Of a DNA stretch of 64,000 bases, positions 32,401-41,666 are shown in pieces (the stretch's first letter is position 1; each line of letters begins with the position of its first letter). The stretch spans positions 136,193,420 to 136,257,419 of the forward strand of contig CM043964.1 of NCBI GenBank assembly GCA_014529385.2, in the 5' to 3' direction. Below the pieces are notes generated by a model. That model saw only the letters and a list, made by a program, of their open reading frames with translations, was not told the origin of the DNA and did not search any database. Both the position numbers and the translations under genes were made by a program. This stretch comes from Adiantum capillus-veneris (Eukaryota > Streptophyta > Polypodiopsida > Polypodiales > Pteridaceae).

Positions 32401-33702
32401 CTTGATCCCAGGTACATAAAGTGCATCAACAAGTGTGAAGGAACTGCCATTAGCAGCAGTGAGCACAATCTTTCCAACTCCCTGAACTGGATAAGAGGCG
32501 TTGTTGGCACAAGTGACTGAATTCCCATGAGGGACAGACTCGAGAGAGGTAAACAATTCACGATGTGAGGTAATGTGCTTTGTAGCACCACTGTCGAAAT
32601 ACCACACATGTGAATCTGCAGCAACTGACAAGCATGCATCATGGACAGCAGGATTGTAAGTGCACTCTGCGCTAAAAGCCCATTCTGCATCAACATCAGC
32701 ATCACAATCTCCTTTCACAGAAGACTCAACAATGGCTGCATTTGTAGTGGAACCAGAATTTGCAGTGGAACCACCCTCTTTCTTCTTAGCCTCTTTGGCC
32801 TTCAACTTAGGACACGACTTGATCAAGTGATCATTGGCTTTACAATAATGGCAACGCATCTTCTTTTTGCCCTTATCACCAGAATTGCCAGACGAAGTGC
32901 TGCCAGCAGAAGCATTAGGAACAGAATTTTTGCCACTCGCAGCAGAACCATAAGAAGTGGCTGCATTACTGTTACCACCCTTTCTTTGAGAAGCAATAAA
33001 AGCCTGTTCAACTGCACGCTGCCTAGTCCTGTTTTTTCTAGAAAGTGACTCTTGCAACAGCAATGTGCATAATGCATCAAACTTGACAACTTCAGGATTT
33101 CCTTGGGTCATCAGTCTCCAAGTACTAGCAAAAGTCTGGTAGGAATCTGGTAAGGCATCAAGAACAGTCTGCACAAGGGAACTGTCAGAAATGACTTCAC
33201 CTGCAGAAATGAGTTGCTCATTGATATCCTTGACACTAGCAAGGAAAGTGTCCATATCATCTTCCTCATGCATAATCTTCGACTCTAGCTCTTTACGCAG
33301 CAAAGCAATTTTAGCCTCATTGCGGCTTGCATAAAGACCTGCTAGAATATCCCAAGCCTGTTTTGCAGATTTTGCTGAATGGATGTGAGGAATAATGGTG
33401 CGCTTCACAGACAACACAATCAATGCATGAGCCTGCGCATCCTTAACATCCCAACGAGCTTGTTCTGCTGTAGGCAAAACAACTCTAACAGCTGCAATCC
33501 TTGCAGCAAGACCTGCAACATCCTCAACATCGCCTACATCTTCAGAACCAGGACGTACATCAATGCCCTGCACAATGTTCCAGACACCTTTTGACACAAG
33601 AACATGTTGCATCATATAAGCCCACATAGGGTAGTTGTCCCCATCCAACCTGTCCTCAGCAGCAAACATCTTGAACACATCTGTGTTGTTGTTGTCAGCC
33701 AT
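29416..33702 (-). CDS. gag-pol: Copia Gag-Pol polyprotein, intact
   Basis: A 1428-residue polyprotein for capsid, protease, integrase, reverse transcriptase and RNase H. An upstream in-frame ATG exists at 33762, but the start at 33702 (MADNNN) is preferred because the Gag core begins right after it. Order: Gag with the LDGDNYPMWAYMM start; zinc knuckle CHYCKANDHLIKSC (about residues 284-297); protease loop WYFDSGATKH (about 370); integrase zinc region with LWHARFGHL and CKGCILGK; integrase core with HSDVCGP, RSDRGGEY and GVAERKN (D, D, E); reverse transcriptase with WVYKLKRKPDG and LYVDDLLIT; RNase H with SDSDWAGC and EAEYRA; and the C-terminal DNLADLFTKAL. No stop or frameshift is present. 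This integrase-before-polymerase order defines Ty1/copia. It is transcribed from the 34065-34291 LTR. Confidence 0.96.
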   Translation of the reverse strand: MADNNNTDVFKMFAAEDRLDGDNYPMWAYMMQHVLVSKGVWNIVQGIDVRPGSEDVGDVEDVAGLAARIAAVRVVLPTAEQARWDVKDAQAHALIVLSVKRTIIPHIHSAKSAKQAWDILAGLYASRNEAKIALLRKELESKIMHEEDDMDTFLASVKDINEQLISAGEVISDSSLVQTVLDALPDSYQTFASTWRLMTQGNPEVVKFDALCTLLLQESLSRKNRTRQRAVEQAFIASQRKGGNSNAATSYGSAASGKNSVPNASAGSTSSGNSGDKGKKKMRCHYCKANDHLIKSCPKLKAKEAKKKEGGSTANSGSTTNAAIVESSVKGDCDADVDAEWAFSAECTYNPAVHDACLSVAADSHVWYFDSGATKHITSHRELFTSLESVPHGNSVTCANNASYPVQGVGKIVLTAANGSSFTLVDALYVPGIKKNLLSVSALARLGLVVKFVDDRCTVHDLSFGDEIVASGLLCRGLYKLTLYDKCGQNFANAVADSRAISDAKLWHARFGHLNFASLLRLQKSDMVASLPPLEAPIKHVCKGCILGKMQRSKFPKDGSVRATCRLQLVHSDVCGPMQTPSLGNYLYFVTFIDDYSRHAWVFPLKAKSEVFMCFKQFLAMAENVSKCTMGTLRSDRGGEYMSHEFNAFLASRGIKHQCTVPYTPQQNGVAERKNRSLTEMARCMVKSKALPHSFWLEAIMCATYVLNRCPTKALQSITPYEAWHDRKPSIEHMRVFGCLAYALVPQVQRKKLDDKAVKCIFVGYSAESKGYRLYHPQTKRILVSRDVVFVEDSVQPLLSCTRDSNVSSQDIYDTLLPLFSGGNTNVSSNEANVQPMGVSENVLEQPITDADVHDVLDEERAENEQARGMPKWLVHTLCDSKLDAPLSSRTRSGSRHASYASDCYALAVSSLHDVEEPLSFDEAKNSENWIAAMKSEYDALIENDTWTLCDLPLGKKAIGTKWVYKLKRKPDGEIDRHKARLVAKGYAQQKGIDYEETFAPTCRMTTVRFLCALAAHFGWDVHQSDIVTAFLNGDIFEEVYVTQPRGFVIKGQEDKVCKCKKALYGLKQSPRAWYEKADTHLVKRGFRNSPTESTLYVKREDDVFLIVVLYVDDLLITGPNERHIAEFKADLNATFKMKDLGLLHHYLGIQFKQCDGGIALCQKSYIETLLCKFGLEDCKPIATPMETGLKLSLHDAGDPADVTLYQTAVGCLIYVCNTRPDIQFAVSQVSRFMHSPGSKHWQAVKRIFRYLSGTLHLGLFYPKGGSLPPDLHAFSDSDWAGCFDTRVSTSGFCFMLGSSCISWLSKKQPTVATSSCEAEYRAVFTATVECVWLRRLMADLGVGQDTANTIYTDSQSALAVARNPVFHARTKHIEVHYHYVRERLSAGEISLAYVPTQDNLADLFTKALSREKLEAFRKALGLLPFVD

Positions 33703-34050
33703 GGTAAATGCTGCACCTGATGTGAAAACTGCCCGAAAATAGGAGAAATGGAGCGGGAACAACTTGTGCTATATAGCACAAACCGTAGAAGACTATAAGG
33801 CACCTGTTATGCAGAAAACGGCACTGACAGAAAATCTGCACAAAATGACGAAATAGCCTGTGCAGTACTGCCCGTAGTGGAAACGGAGGCCGAAATGAGC
33901 CCAAATCAAAATTCTGAGCAGACCGAGCTCTTAGAGTTCTCCCAAAATATTTGTCGACCTGCGAACGCTTGCCAAAGCTCACTGAAATCGGAGAAAGTGA
34001 GCAGGCGTGTGCTGGAGCAGCTGGCGACTAAGCCCGAGAGGACGTGACCT

Positions 34051-34062
34051 GCTCTGATACCA
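34051..34062 (-). other. Element F primer-binding site (initiator tRNA-Met)
   Basis: The minus strand reads TGGTATCAGAGC two bases after the LTR. This is the canonical iMet site. Confidence 0.92.
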
Positions 34063-34064
34063 AT

Positions 34065-34291
34065 TGTTGGAATTAGGGTTGCAGAGAAACACACACAGCT
34101 TGGAGAAGACGAAGGAAGCTCAAGGCACACAATAGAGAGTGTGTTACTTAGTGTGCAATGGAAAGATAGATAGCCCTAGAGTGATGGGCGTATATACAAT
34201 GCACGGGGGAAAAAACCTCCTAAAGAGGGAAAAAATGCCCCGGCGGTCCTAGTGTGTTCACACACATCACTACCACATGTATATGGTAACA
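34065..34291 (-). repeat. Element F 5' LTR (227 bases)
   Basis: Partner of 29114-29340, with the same length and no visible difference. It carries the element promoter. The primer site lies just inside it. Confidence 0.96.
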
Positions 34292-34296
34292 CCCAC
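34292..34296. repeat. Target-site duplication of element F, right copy (CCCAC)
   Basis: Matches 29109-29113. Confidence 0.95.
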
Positions 34297-34775
34297 AAGT
34301 CCTAGTGGAAAATGGACATCTCTATCCCCCTTCCTCCAGCCATTGAAATTTTTATAGATGATGGACAAGGCTTTGAATAGCCTTGGTCTATAAATACCTC
34401 CCTAAAGCATGTTTCTTGTGTGGGGTGGGAGGCAACTTTGTCAGAAATTGCCCCATCAAGAACCCAGCTCCCTCACCCAAACTAGCTTCCTCAACTCAAC
34501 CCTCTGCACCTGCCCCCAAAGAAACCCTGGTCCACCAGCTTTCCAATGGTTTTGCACCTCTCCCGTTTGCTCCCAAACCTTCCCCTACCCCTGCTTGTAA
34601 ACCTGATCCCAGACCATCACCTAGGCCCAGTAGATTTGATGTTCTAGCTTCCGTCAACGATTTTATTGATGATTCTGACTCTGACTGTGAGGAATGTGTT
34701 TGTCCTACCCTTGTTGCTCCCCCTTCAACTCGTGAACTTCAAGTGAATGTTTTGGACAATATGCAAAAAAAATGA
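34297..34775 (+). pseudogene. LINE ORF1, C-terminal part with zinc knuckle
   Basis: Resumes ORF1 after element F. DISIPLPPAIEIFIDDG lies in one frame, then after a stop comes YKYLPKACFLCG. The zinc knuckle is CFLCGVGGNFVRNC, where the usual His is Asn. A proline/serine-rich tail follows and ends at 34773-34775. ORF1 proteins bind LINE RNA, and the lost His would weaken metal binding. Confidence 0.72.
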
Positions 34776-34943
34776 CCATAACAAAGGGAATTCCCCGATT
34801 GGGCCCTCTTCCTCTGTCCTAGTTCTTGTTTCCAGTCCTACCCCTATGGAAATCCTCAAAAATAACAAACAAAACCATGCTAATGTCTTTTAGACTCCTC
34901 ACAGGTCCGATGGTGCTAGTAAACCCCCCCAACGTAGTCATAA

Positions 34944-37042
34944 ATGAAGTTTATCTCTTGGAATATCAAGGGTCTTATCGATCCTTTCAAGGCTAAGAAG
35001 ATAGCTGGTTTGCTCAGGGGAAAAAAGATTGATGTAGTTGCTCTTCAAGAAATCAAAGTCTCAGGTGAGGATCTGGACAGGCGTCTCTTTGAGGTTTCTA
35101 AAGAATTCAGGTGGATCTCTACCCCTCACTCTAGAGGATCTGGGGCTCAGATTTGTGTTTTCCCAAACATTGGCCTATCTCTTCGACAAGGTCGGGCAAG
35201 TTTTGGTGCTCCATTTGTTCCCCTCAATTAGCAAATTTTTGGATTATTTCCTTTTACGTGGTGGGTCCTCATCTGATAGGGCAGGTTTCTGAGAAGATCT
35301 AGCTCAGTTTACAGGCCCTTTTCTGTTTATGGGTGACCTTATTATGGTTGAGTCTCTCGAAGACCGCTTTTGTCTTAAAGGTTTATGTATCTCAGGGAGC
35401 AAGAAGGACATCGAGGCTACCCTTAAGGACCCTCTCCTATTGTGGGATGCAAGTACTCCAGGGGAGTACACCTGGAAAAACTACATTAAGGGGGATTTAA
35501 CAAGGAAAGCTAGACTTGATCGTTGCTACCTCAGTATTCCCCTGGCTAATCTGTTCAATCACATTAAAGTCAAGCCTATTCTCACTAGTTGACTCTCTGA
35601 CCACTACCAGGTCAGCATTACGTTGGATGACAAGGCCAAAAAAGTCATGAATTATTGGTTCCATACTGACCGTGAATTGTTCAAACTTCAAATGTACATG
35701 ATCTAGTCTCCCAAATCTGGTATGAATGCTTCTCCTCTTCCTTCTCTCCTTCTAAATCCTGGTCTAATGATGTTAAAAAGACTCAGAGGATGTTGATTAG
35801 TATTTGCAAATAGGTCACTGCCATCTACAAGAATCGTAAAGAGTCCATGTATGCTGAGCTCATCACTCTTGAATTCCCTCCTTGGACATCCACCAACAGT
35901 CTCTCATCTCGGTCCTTAGATCTCAGAATCAGGGCAAAAGAAGATCTGGCCTTCAAACACGCCTCACTCTTCTTTAAAGAATGGTTGGCTTGTCAAGTAA
36001 GTAGGCCTTCTAAGACCATGTTCAAGTCCTTAAGAAGGAAAATTGCCAAGGAGTTGGTCCCCCTATTTGTGGAAACAGGGAAGAGCATAACCAATAACCA
36101 AGAAAATTTGGAATATGCTATATCTCACTTTGAATCTCTGTTCAACCCTCTTGAGGATATCACTCCTGAAATCAATAATGCTAGGTATCAATTGTGGGCT
36201 ACCCGATCTAAGGTCATCCCCTCCGTAACAACTAACAAGTTGGAATTCCCTATGTCAATCACGGTTATCCTAGTTGCCATTGAATATCTCAAAGCTAAGA
36301 AGACTCCAGGATTGGATGGGCTCCCTGCTAATTTTTTTCAAACATTCAAACTCTTGCTCACTCCCTTCCTTCTTAAAGTTTGGGAAGAATCTCTCGCCTA
36401 TGAAGCACTACCCTTCTCCATTAATACTGGTGTGATTAAGCTTCTTCACAAGAGGGGTCCTAGGGAATCCCTGTCTAACTTACCCCCTCTCACTATGCTC
36501 AACATTTTGTATAAGATCTTTGCCCGAGCTGTGGCAAACAGAATTACTCATGTGCTCATGAAGTGGATTTCATCATAACAGAAAGGCTTTATTAGAGCCC
36601 GAAACATGATTCAAGCTATCATTTCATTATAAGAAGGCATATAATATGCTCAAGATTATAATTAGGACTTTGTGTTTGCAAAGGTTTATTTTGACAAGGC
36701 TTACAATCGTTTGGAATGGTCCTTCATCTTGCTAAGTCTTGAAAAAATGGGGTTTGGTCCTATTTTTGTCACTTTGTTAGAACTTTGTTTGGTCACGCTC
36801 GGGCAAGGATTGATTTTAATGGTATATCATCTAATTTCTTTGTGCTCAACCGCTCTGTTAGACAGGGATGCCCCCTTGGCCCCATCCTACTTGCAATAGC
36901 AGCAGATGGTCTTAATTTTCTAGTTAAGGCCACGATTCTTGAAGGTAAAATCAAAGGTATTTGGTTACCCAACTCTAAAGGGCAACAATGCTTATCCCAA
37001 TTCGGGAACGACACAAATAGATTGCTAGCATATAAAGAATAA
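34944..37042 (+). pseudogene. LINE ORF2 endonuclease and reverse transcriptase
   Basis: Begins with an APE-type endonuclease, MKFISWNIKGL and VVALQEIK (34944-35231), which nicks target DNA. The frame shifts and resumes (35329-35592; 35847-36578). Reverse transcriptase motifs follow: KKTPGLDGLPANFFQ (about 36295-36340), YFDKAYNRLEWSF (about 36690-36730) and RQGCPLGPILL (about 36860-36890). At the active site the usual F/YADD appears as FGND (about 37000-37015), losing one catalytic Asp. Later domains are missing or unreadable, and many stops are present. The order and motifs are those of plant L1 elements. Confidence 0.85.
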
Positions 37043-38402
37043 ACTCTATGGGAATTCTATCAATGTCTACTTCTTTCTATTTAGCTTCTGTTTTAAAGAT
37101 CAATCATTTCCAAAACAGGGGGAAACAATGGGATTCTCCTCTTCCTCAGTGGCTCCTTGCTTCTGGATGCAAGCTAATTCTTCCCCACCAGCCTTTGCGG
37201 CACGTCTTTATTTCTTAGTCAATGCCCACTTAAATGTCTGTGAAGCAAGCCTCACCTAGTCGTTCAAACCAGTCGTAGGCGATCGTATGCATTTTTTACT
37301 TTTTTTCGTTCTCATGTTGTGGCACATTTCCAATGTGAAATTTAAAAATTCACCTCACTTTCTATGTTTTTTTAAAATGTGGGATCAAATGCTATAATGT
37401 ATATCAACTGAAAAGGATTTCCACTTAGTTGTATACGTACCTTACCAAGGAGGCAAGGTCCTAGACATGGCGTCATGCATGTTTTATCACATTAAAACTT
37501 GCTAATTTGTCTTAGAAATGTAGACATTTATGTCAAGTGTCTCAAAGTAGCACACTCGCTTTGCCTAGAAAGTTCAAAGCGAGAAATCCTGGCCAAAAAT
37601 AGCCATGGCCACAAAAGATGTACCCAAAAGTACTTGCCAAGTTGAAAAATGAGATTCAACGTGTATTTTGAGCCCAAAGTAAACTTTTCAAAAAATTAGG
37701 GTTTTTTCCAACTTGTTTGGGCTTTTTACAGACAAAAAGGAAATTTTTGGGCTAGAAGTGACTAAAAAATGGATATAAAATGGTAAAAAATAGCACAAAA
37801 TTAGCATAAAATAGTTCAAAATACCACACCAATGATAGTACTCTCATCTTCTCTCAAGCTAAGGAGATCCTTATAGAGCCAAAAATGATATCCTTTGGAC
37901 ATCTATTATAGGAGATATAGTAGTTGCAAGTTAGGGTGCTAGTGCAGTCCAATGTGTTTTCACCCTGCGTCCGAGGCTGTGAGGCCACCAATTAGGTTTT
38001 CCCTCTTCAAGTATCATTTGTCTTGTCTAATGAATTTTTGAAACTTTCATAAAATATTCACAACAAATAATTGAAGCGTTAATATAGGGTTTTTTTAACA
38101 TGGTGAAAGAGCACTGTATCTGTGCAATTGGGAGTGAGGCTACACCAAATCATTACACACACAAGAGTTTTGAGTTGATCTTCGTTGTTTTTCAGAGTGA
38201 GGCTTTCATGTTTGGAGTCTTTTTCTTTTCAAGGTTTGACAATTTTCTTGATTTTGCTCTCATTTTGCTATGAACCCTCACAATCAAAGGCCTTATGCTT
38301 TCCTTAACGCATTGCATACTTCCTAGCACATTATTGGTGAACCCAATGCAAAGTAGGCTAGGGTGAGGGTTCAAAAGATTCATTGAAGGCCTCAACTTAA
38401 AG
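37043..38402. other. No gene seen
   Basis: AT-rich sequence after the LINE. A short 3' LINE remnant may extend to about 37230. I see no domain, LTR edge or clear repeat. Confidence 0.45.
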
Positions 38403-39118
38403 ATTCAAAGCTATGGAGAAGCAAGAGAAATAGGGGACCTCCAAGGGATGCTGTTTGACTCGACCATCATGCAAATGTCTCAAGCCTACATTGTGTTTGT
38501 GCAATAGCAACAAGCTATAGAAGAAGAACAAAAACCAAAGCAAAAGAAAAGGGCAAAACAGATTAAAGTGGCACTAGATGAGGCATTTGACAAGTGGAAC
38601 ATGTTTGAAGGTTACAAAGACCCAAGAAAATACCTCAAGTGTTATGTCATGGAGATGAAGCTTCAAGGGGTAATATAACATCAGATAATTGTAGTGTTTG
38701 AACAACTGGTGGCTCTAGTTTTTCACGAGCAAATCCAAGACCTTGCAAGGGAATATGAAGATCGTTGGAATGACTTCGAAGAAGCTATTAAAAACAAATG
38801 GCTTGAATATGTAGATTTGGAGATGGAGCGGAATGCTTCCACAAAGGCAAAGGAAATGGAACATGTAAGAATGATGCATGTGGACATAGTCAAGTTCAAG
38901 AAAAGCTAGAAGCCATTATCGATGATTATCTTTGTCACAAGATGACCAACAATTATAGGCCAAAGATGAGGACATAATCAAAGTTTTGTATAAAAAACTA
39001 GATATTCAACTTTCTTTACATGAGGTTTGTGCTTTTGGGGAAAAAGATATGATATTTGAAGGCTTACAAAGTAGGTCACAAGAAGGATCTATGGACGATA
39101 TGCATGTCGAAGAGACAT
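38403..39118 (+). pseudogene. Unidentified gag-like pseudogene
   Basis: One frame reads coherently through two stops (a TAG near 38507 and a TAA near 38676). It includes FDKWNMFEGYKDPRKYLKCY, FEQLVALVFHEQIQDLAREY and RWNDFEEAIKNKW. After a frameshift near 38910 it continues with KLEAIIDDYLCHKM and VLYKKLDIQLSLHEVC. The charged, helical style and a W-x-F-EGYKDP start recall retroelement Gag cores, but I recognise no family. No polymerase is next to it. Confidence 0.4.
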
Positions 39119-39654
39119 AGCAAATTATTATGTCATACCATTTCTGATCATGTTAGGATCCTAAATTCCTTGGAGCGGACAATTTCAAATCAAGCTACTG
39201 CCATCGTTTGAACATGTTTTTCTTGAATGTTGGTAGATAATGAATGGCATCACAAGTTTGTTTAAGATGATTCGCAAAAGGTGATCAATACCCATGATAT
39301 CTCAATCATATATACATATATGGGTATAAATGGCACACTAGTACAAAATGGTACCTGCATTCTCTACTTCTCCTAGCAAGTTGTGATGCTACAATGTGGT
39401 CGATGGCTTCAATGTATGGCTAGCATCAAATTACCAAAATTTCCATATAAAAAATACCAACTTTAGTGAAATGGAAAACCTGATATATCACTGGAAAATA
39501 ACACGTTGCTACTGGGTAAAAGCATGAATAGGTGGTACACTAGCAGTGTGGTAGCTACCAGTAGCAGGCTTCACCGCACAAATCACAAAAAGAGTATGAA
39601 GAAGTCATCAAAACAATATTATCTAGCACTCGATAAAAGAAATAACAAGTGGGT
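39119..39654. other. No gene seen; left flank of element C
   Basis: Noncoding. It contains GTAGCTAC-type phrases that recur right of element C (48570-48660), which fits one locus split by the insertion. Confidence 0.5.
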
Positions 39655-39659
39655 AGTAA
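39655..39659. repeat. Target-site duplication of element C, left copy (AGTAA)
   Basis: AGTAA directly precedes the 5' LTR and recurs at 48562-48566. Confidence 0.95.
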
Positions 39660-41249
39660 TGTCATAATAATCAATATCTAATTCTCCTAAATGATTTTCT
39701 CATATTAAACTGATCATTTAATGTGGGGAAGTGCCAAGGGAGAAAAAGCTAGAATATTGGTTAAGTTAGCAGACCGGCCACAGTAGGGATCCAAAGGAGG
39801 GAAAATAGGGATCCAAAGGGGGGGCCATCTGCAAAAGAGCCATGTGAAACAATGGGCCAAAAAGACCCTAAGGTTCAGCCCATTAAGACTTCCAAAATGC
39901 TAAGGTTCCAAAATTCAAAGGTTGTGTCCAAAGGTCAACCCTAGGGAAAATTGGATGCTTAGTGTGTGCCCAAAAAGTCTTTCTACATCCCTACATGGGA
40001 GGGGGCGAGCCCCAAAGCTAGGGGATGAGAGAGAAAGCCACACACACACACACAGGCTCCCTTTACACAAAGGGAATGAGGGACACATGTCAGCTCCCTA
40101 GGCCAGATGCCCACAAGGTGTGCCCAATTCCTATTGGAAGACCCTTGAAGTGGACCAATGAGAATTAAGCTAGAGTAAATCTAGTTTAATTAATTTAAAA
40201 ACATTTAATAAAAGAAACCAATGAGAATTAAGTCTCCTAGAAGACTATTGGGCAGTCTCCCAAGGGGTCCAATGAGCATTCAGGAGCCCAATGGCTTGCC
40301 TGATTCCTATTGGCCAGGAGGCAAAGGGGTCCAATGAGAGTTTAGTTTAATTATTTAATTACCTAAAGCTCTCACAAAAGGGGAAAGGGGGACACATGTC
40401 AGAAGGCTATCACTTATGCTGCTTAATTCCTATTGGCTTGACCTGGGGAGGTCCAATGAGGCAAAAGCCAGACCTAATTAGCAGCTAGGGCTCGCCCAAG
40501 AGAGAGGGGGGGCTGATTTTTGCTTGGCATTGACACACACACTCTCACACTTGACCATGTGTGAAGGGAAAATACTCTATCTCCTCCCAAGCTTTAATGG
40601 AGAGCTCATCACCTACTCCAAGCTTGTGAGATAGAAGCCTACATCAACACTCTCTTGACATGTGGATGCAAATCCAACCAAGAGCCAAGCTTCAATGCAT
40701 GCTCATCTTCTCTACCAAGCTAATTACTAAGCTAAGCTATGCTAATATGAGTGATTATGTGAGGAGATGTACATCTTTCTCGTAAGATACTTCTTTTTCT
40801 TCTCAATCTACTCTCATACCCTGCTAGCTCTCACCATCTTCGAAGGTGTGTGAGGTCTTGGGTCTGAGAACGGGGATAATTCAAGTTGTGTTTGATTAAG
40901 TGTTTTGCTTGGTGTATGAAGCTTCCATCTTCATTGCACTAGCTAGTCTTGAAGGAACACAAAGAATTGTATTGTACAATGTCTCTCTTGATGGGAGAAA
41001 CCATAATACAAAGCCTTTTGGAGGGGGGACCGGCTCCATGCAAATCCGGTCCTCAACTGTTGTCAATAGCTTAATTTCTCTCTCTTTTGAAAGTATTGTC
41101 GATGCTATCTAACTAGGTGTTATGCTTTTTGTTGCTCTCTCCACCCAAGCACTCTTGTAATTCTCATTAGGAATCTATTCTAATGAAATGCCCACTATGT
41201 TCATGCTAAATTCCGCTACACATAAGATTATAGGCCATTAAATGTTACA
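39660..41249 (+). repeat. Element C 5' LTR (1590 bases)
   Basis: Runs from TGTCATAATAATC to GTTACA. The internal part (about 40125-40460) is crowded with CCAAT/ATTGG pentamers. The conserved GGACCGG/CCGGTCC hairpin lies at 41027-41052. I did not find a convincing TATA box. Confidence 0.96.
40125..40465 (+). promoter_or_regulatory. Cluster of CCAAT boxes in element C LTR
   Basis: About ten CCAAT or ATTGG pentamers lie in 340 bases, often as ATTCCTATTGG followed by GTCCAATGAG. CCAAT is the NF-Y recognition core. The 3' LTR carries the same cluster. A role as enhancer is inference. Confidence 0.5.
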
Positions 41250-41250
41250 T

Positions 41251-41262
41251 TGGTATCAGAGC
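41251..41262 (+). other. Element C primer-binding site (initiator tRNA-Met)
   Basis: TGGTATCAGAGC lies one base after the 5' LTR, the canonical iMet site. Confidence 0.93.
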
Positions 41263-41263
41263 A

Positions 41264-41666
41264 CAAGGTTTCTCTTTTCTTGCTCAAGAAGGGAGGTCCT
41301 CAAGCTAGCTACAAATGGTTGGTATTATTAATTGCCTGTGAGTAAGTAGAATAGGGATTTTTTAGCCTTGCAGTGCGCCTGCCTTTGTGCAGTTAACGGG
41401 GCATCACCGTCGAGAGCTATGGTCTTAATAGTGGAGTCCTACGGGGCTTGCCTATGGCTTAACCACTATTGAGCTATTAGAAGCTTGACAGGAGCCGGTG
41501 CTGTCTTGGTGTCGAAAGACCCTCTCTTCTATTCCTTGCAATTAATGGTATTCGAGCCGCGGGTACAGTAGCTTGAGTGCTTTTTCTAAAGGGGTAAAGA
41601 GGAGTAGCAACTAGGGCTTGAAGTGCCAAAGTACACCTAAAAAGTTTACACCTAAAAGTTGTTAGA
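41264..41666 (+). other. Element C leader with conserved double hairpin (41424-41473)
   Basis: Untranslated 400 bases before the Gag start. An 11-pair stem (41424-41434 with 41463-41473) encloses a small stem AGTCC/GGGCT. Compared with element B, an A-U pair has become G-C in the outer stem. In the inner stem one U-A pair became C-G and another became U-G. Confidence 0.65.

Larger units (their letters stand above)
29114..34291 (-). mobile_element. Element F: complete Ty1/copia retrotransposon
   Basis: A 5178-base element flanked by CCCAC duplications. The two 227-base LTRs appear identical. It has a canonical iMet primer site, a polypurine tract and an intact polyprotein on the minus strand. 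It sits in a decayed LINE, so it is much younger than its host element. All parts needed for movement appear present. Confidence 0.97.
28269..37042 (+). mobile_element. L1-type LINE (non-LTR retrotransposon), decayed, interrupted by copia element F
   Basis: Plus-strand element with an ORF1 RNA-binding protein and an ORF2 endonuclease/reverse transcriptase. ORF1 is split by element F (29114-34291) with a CCCAC target duplication. The 5' end is not resolved. At the 3' end, recognisable ORF2 stops soon after the reverse transcriptase active site, and I see no poly-A tail. Confidence 0.82.

Noticed and set aside
33703-33762. Twenty-residue N-terminal extension of the copia protein
   Set aside because: The second ATG gives the normal Gag start, and the extension looks like translated leader.
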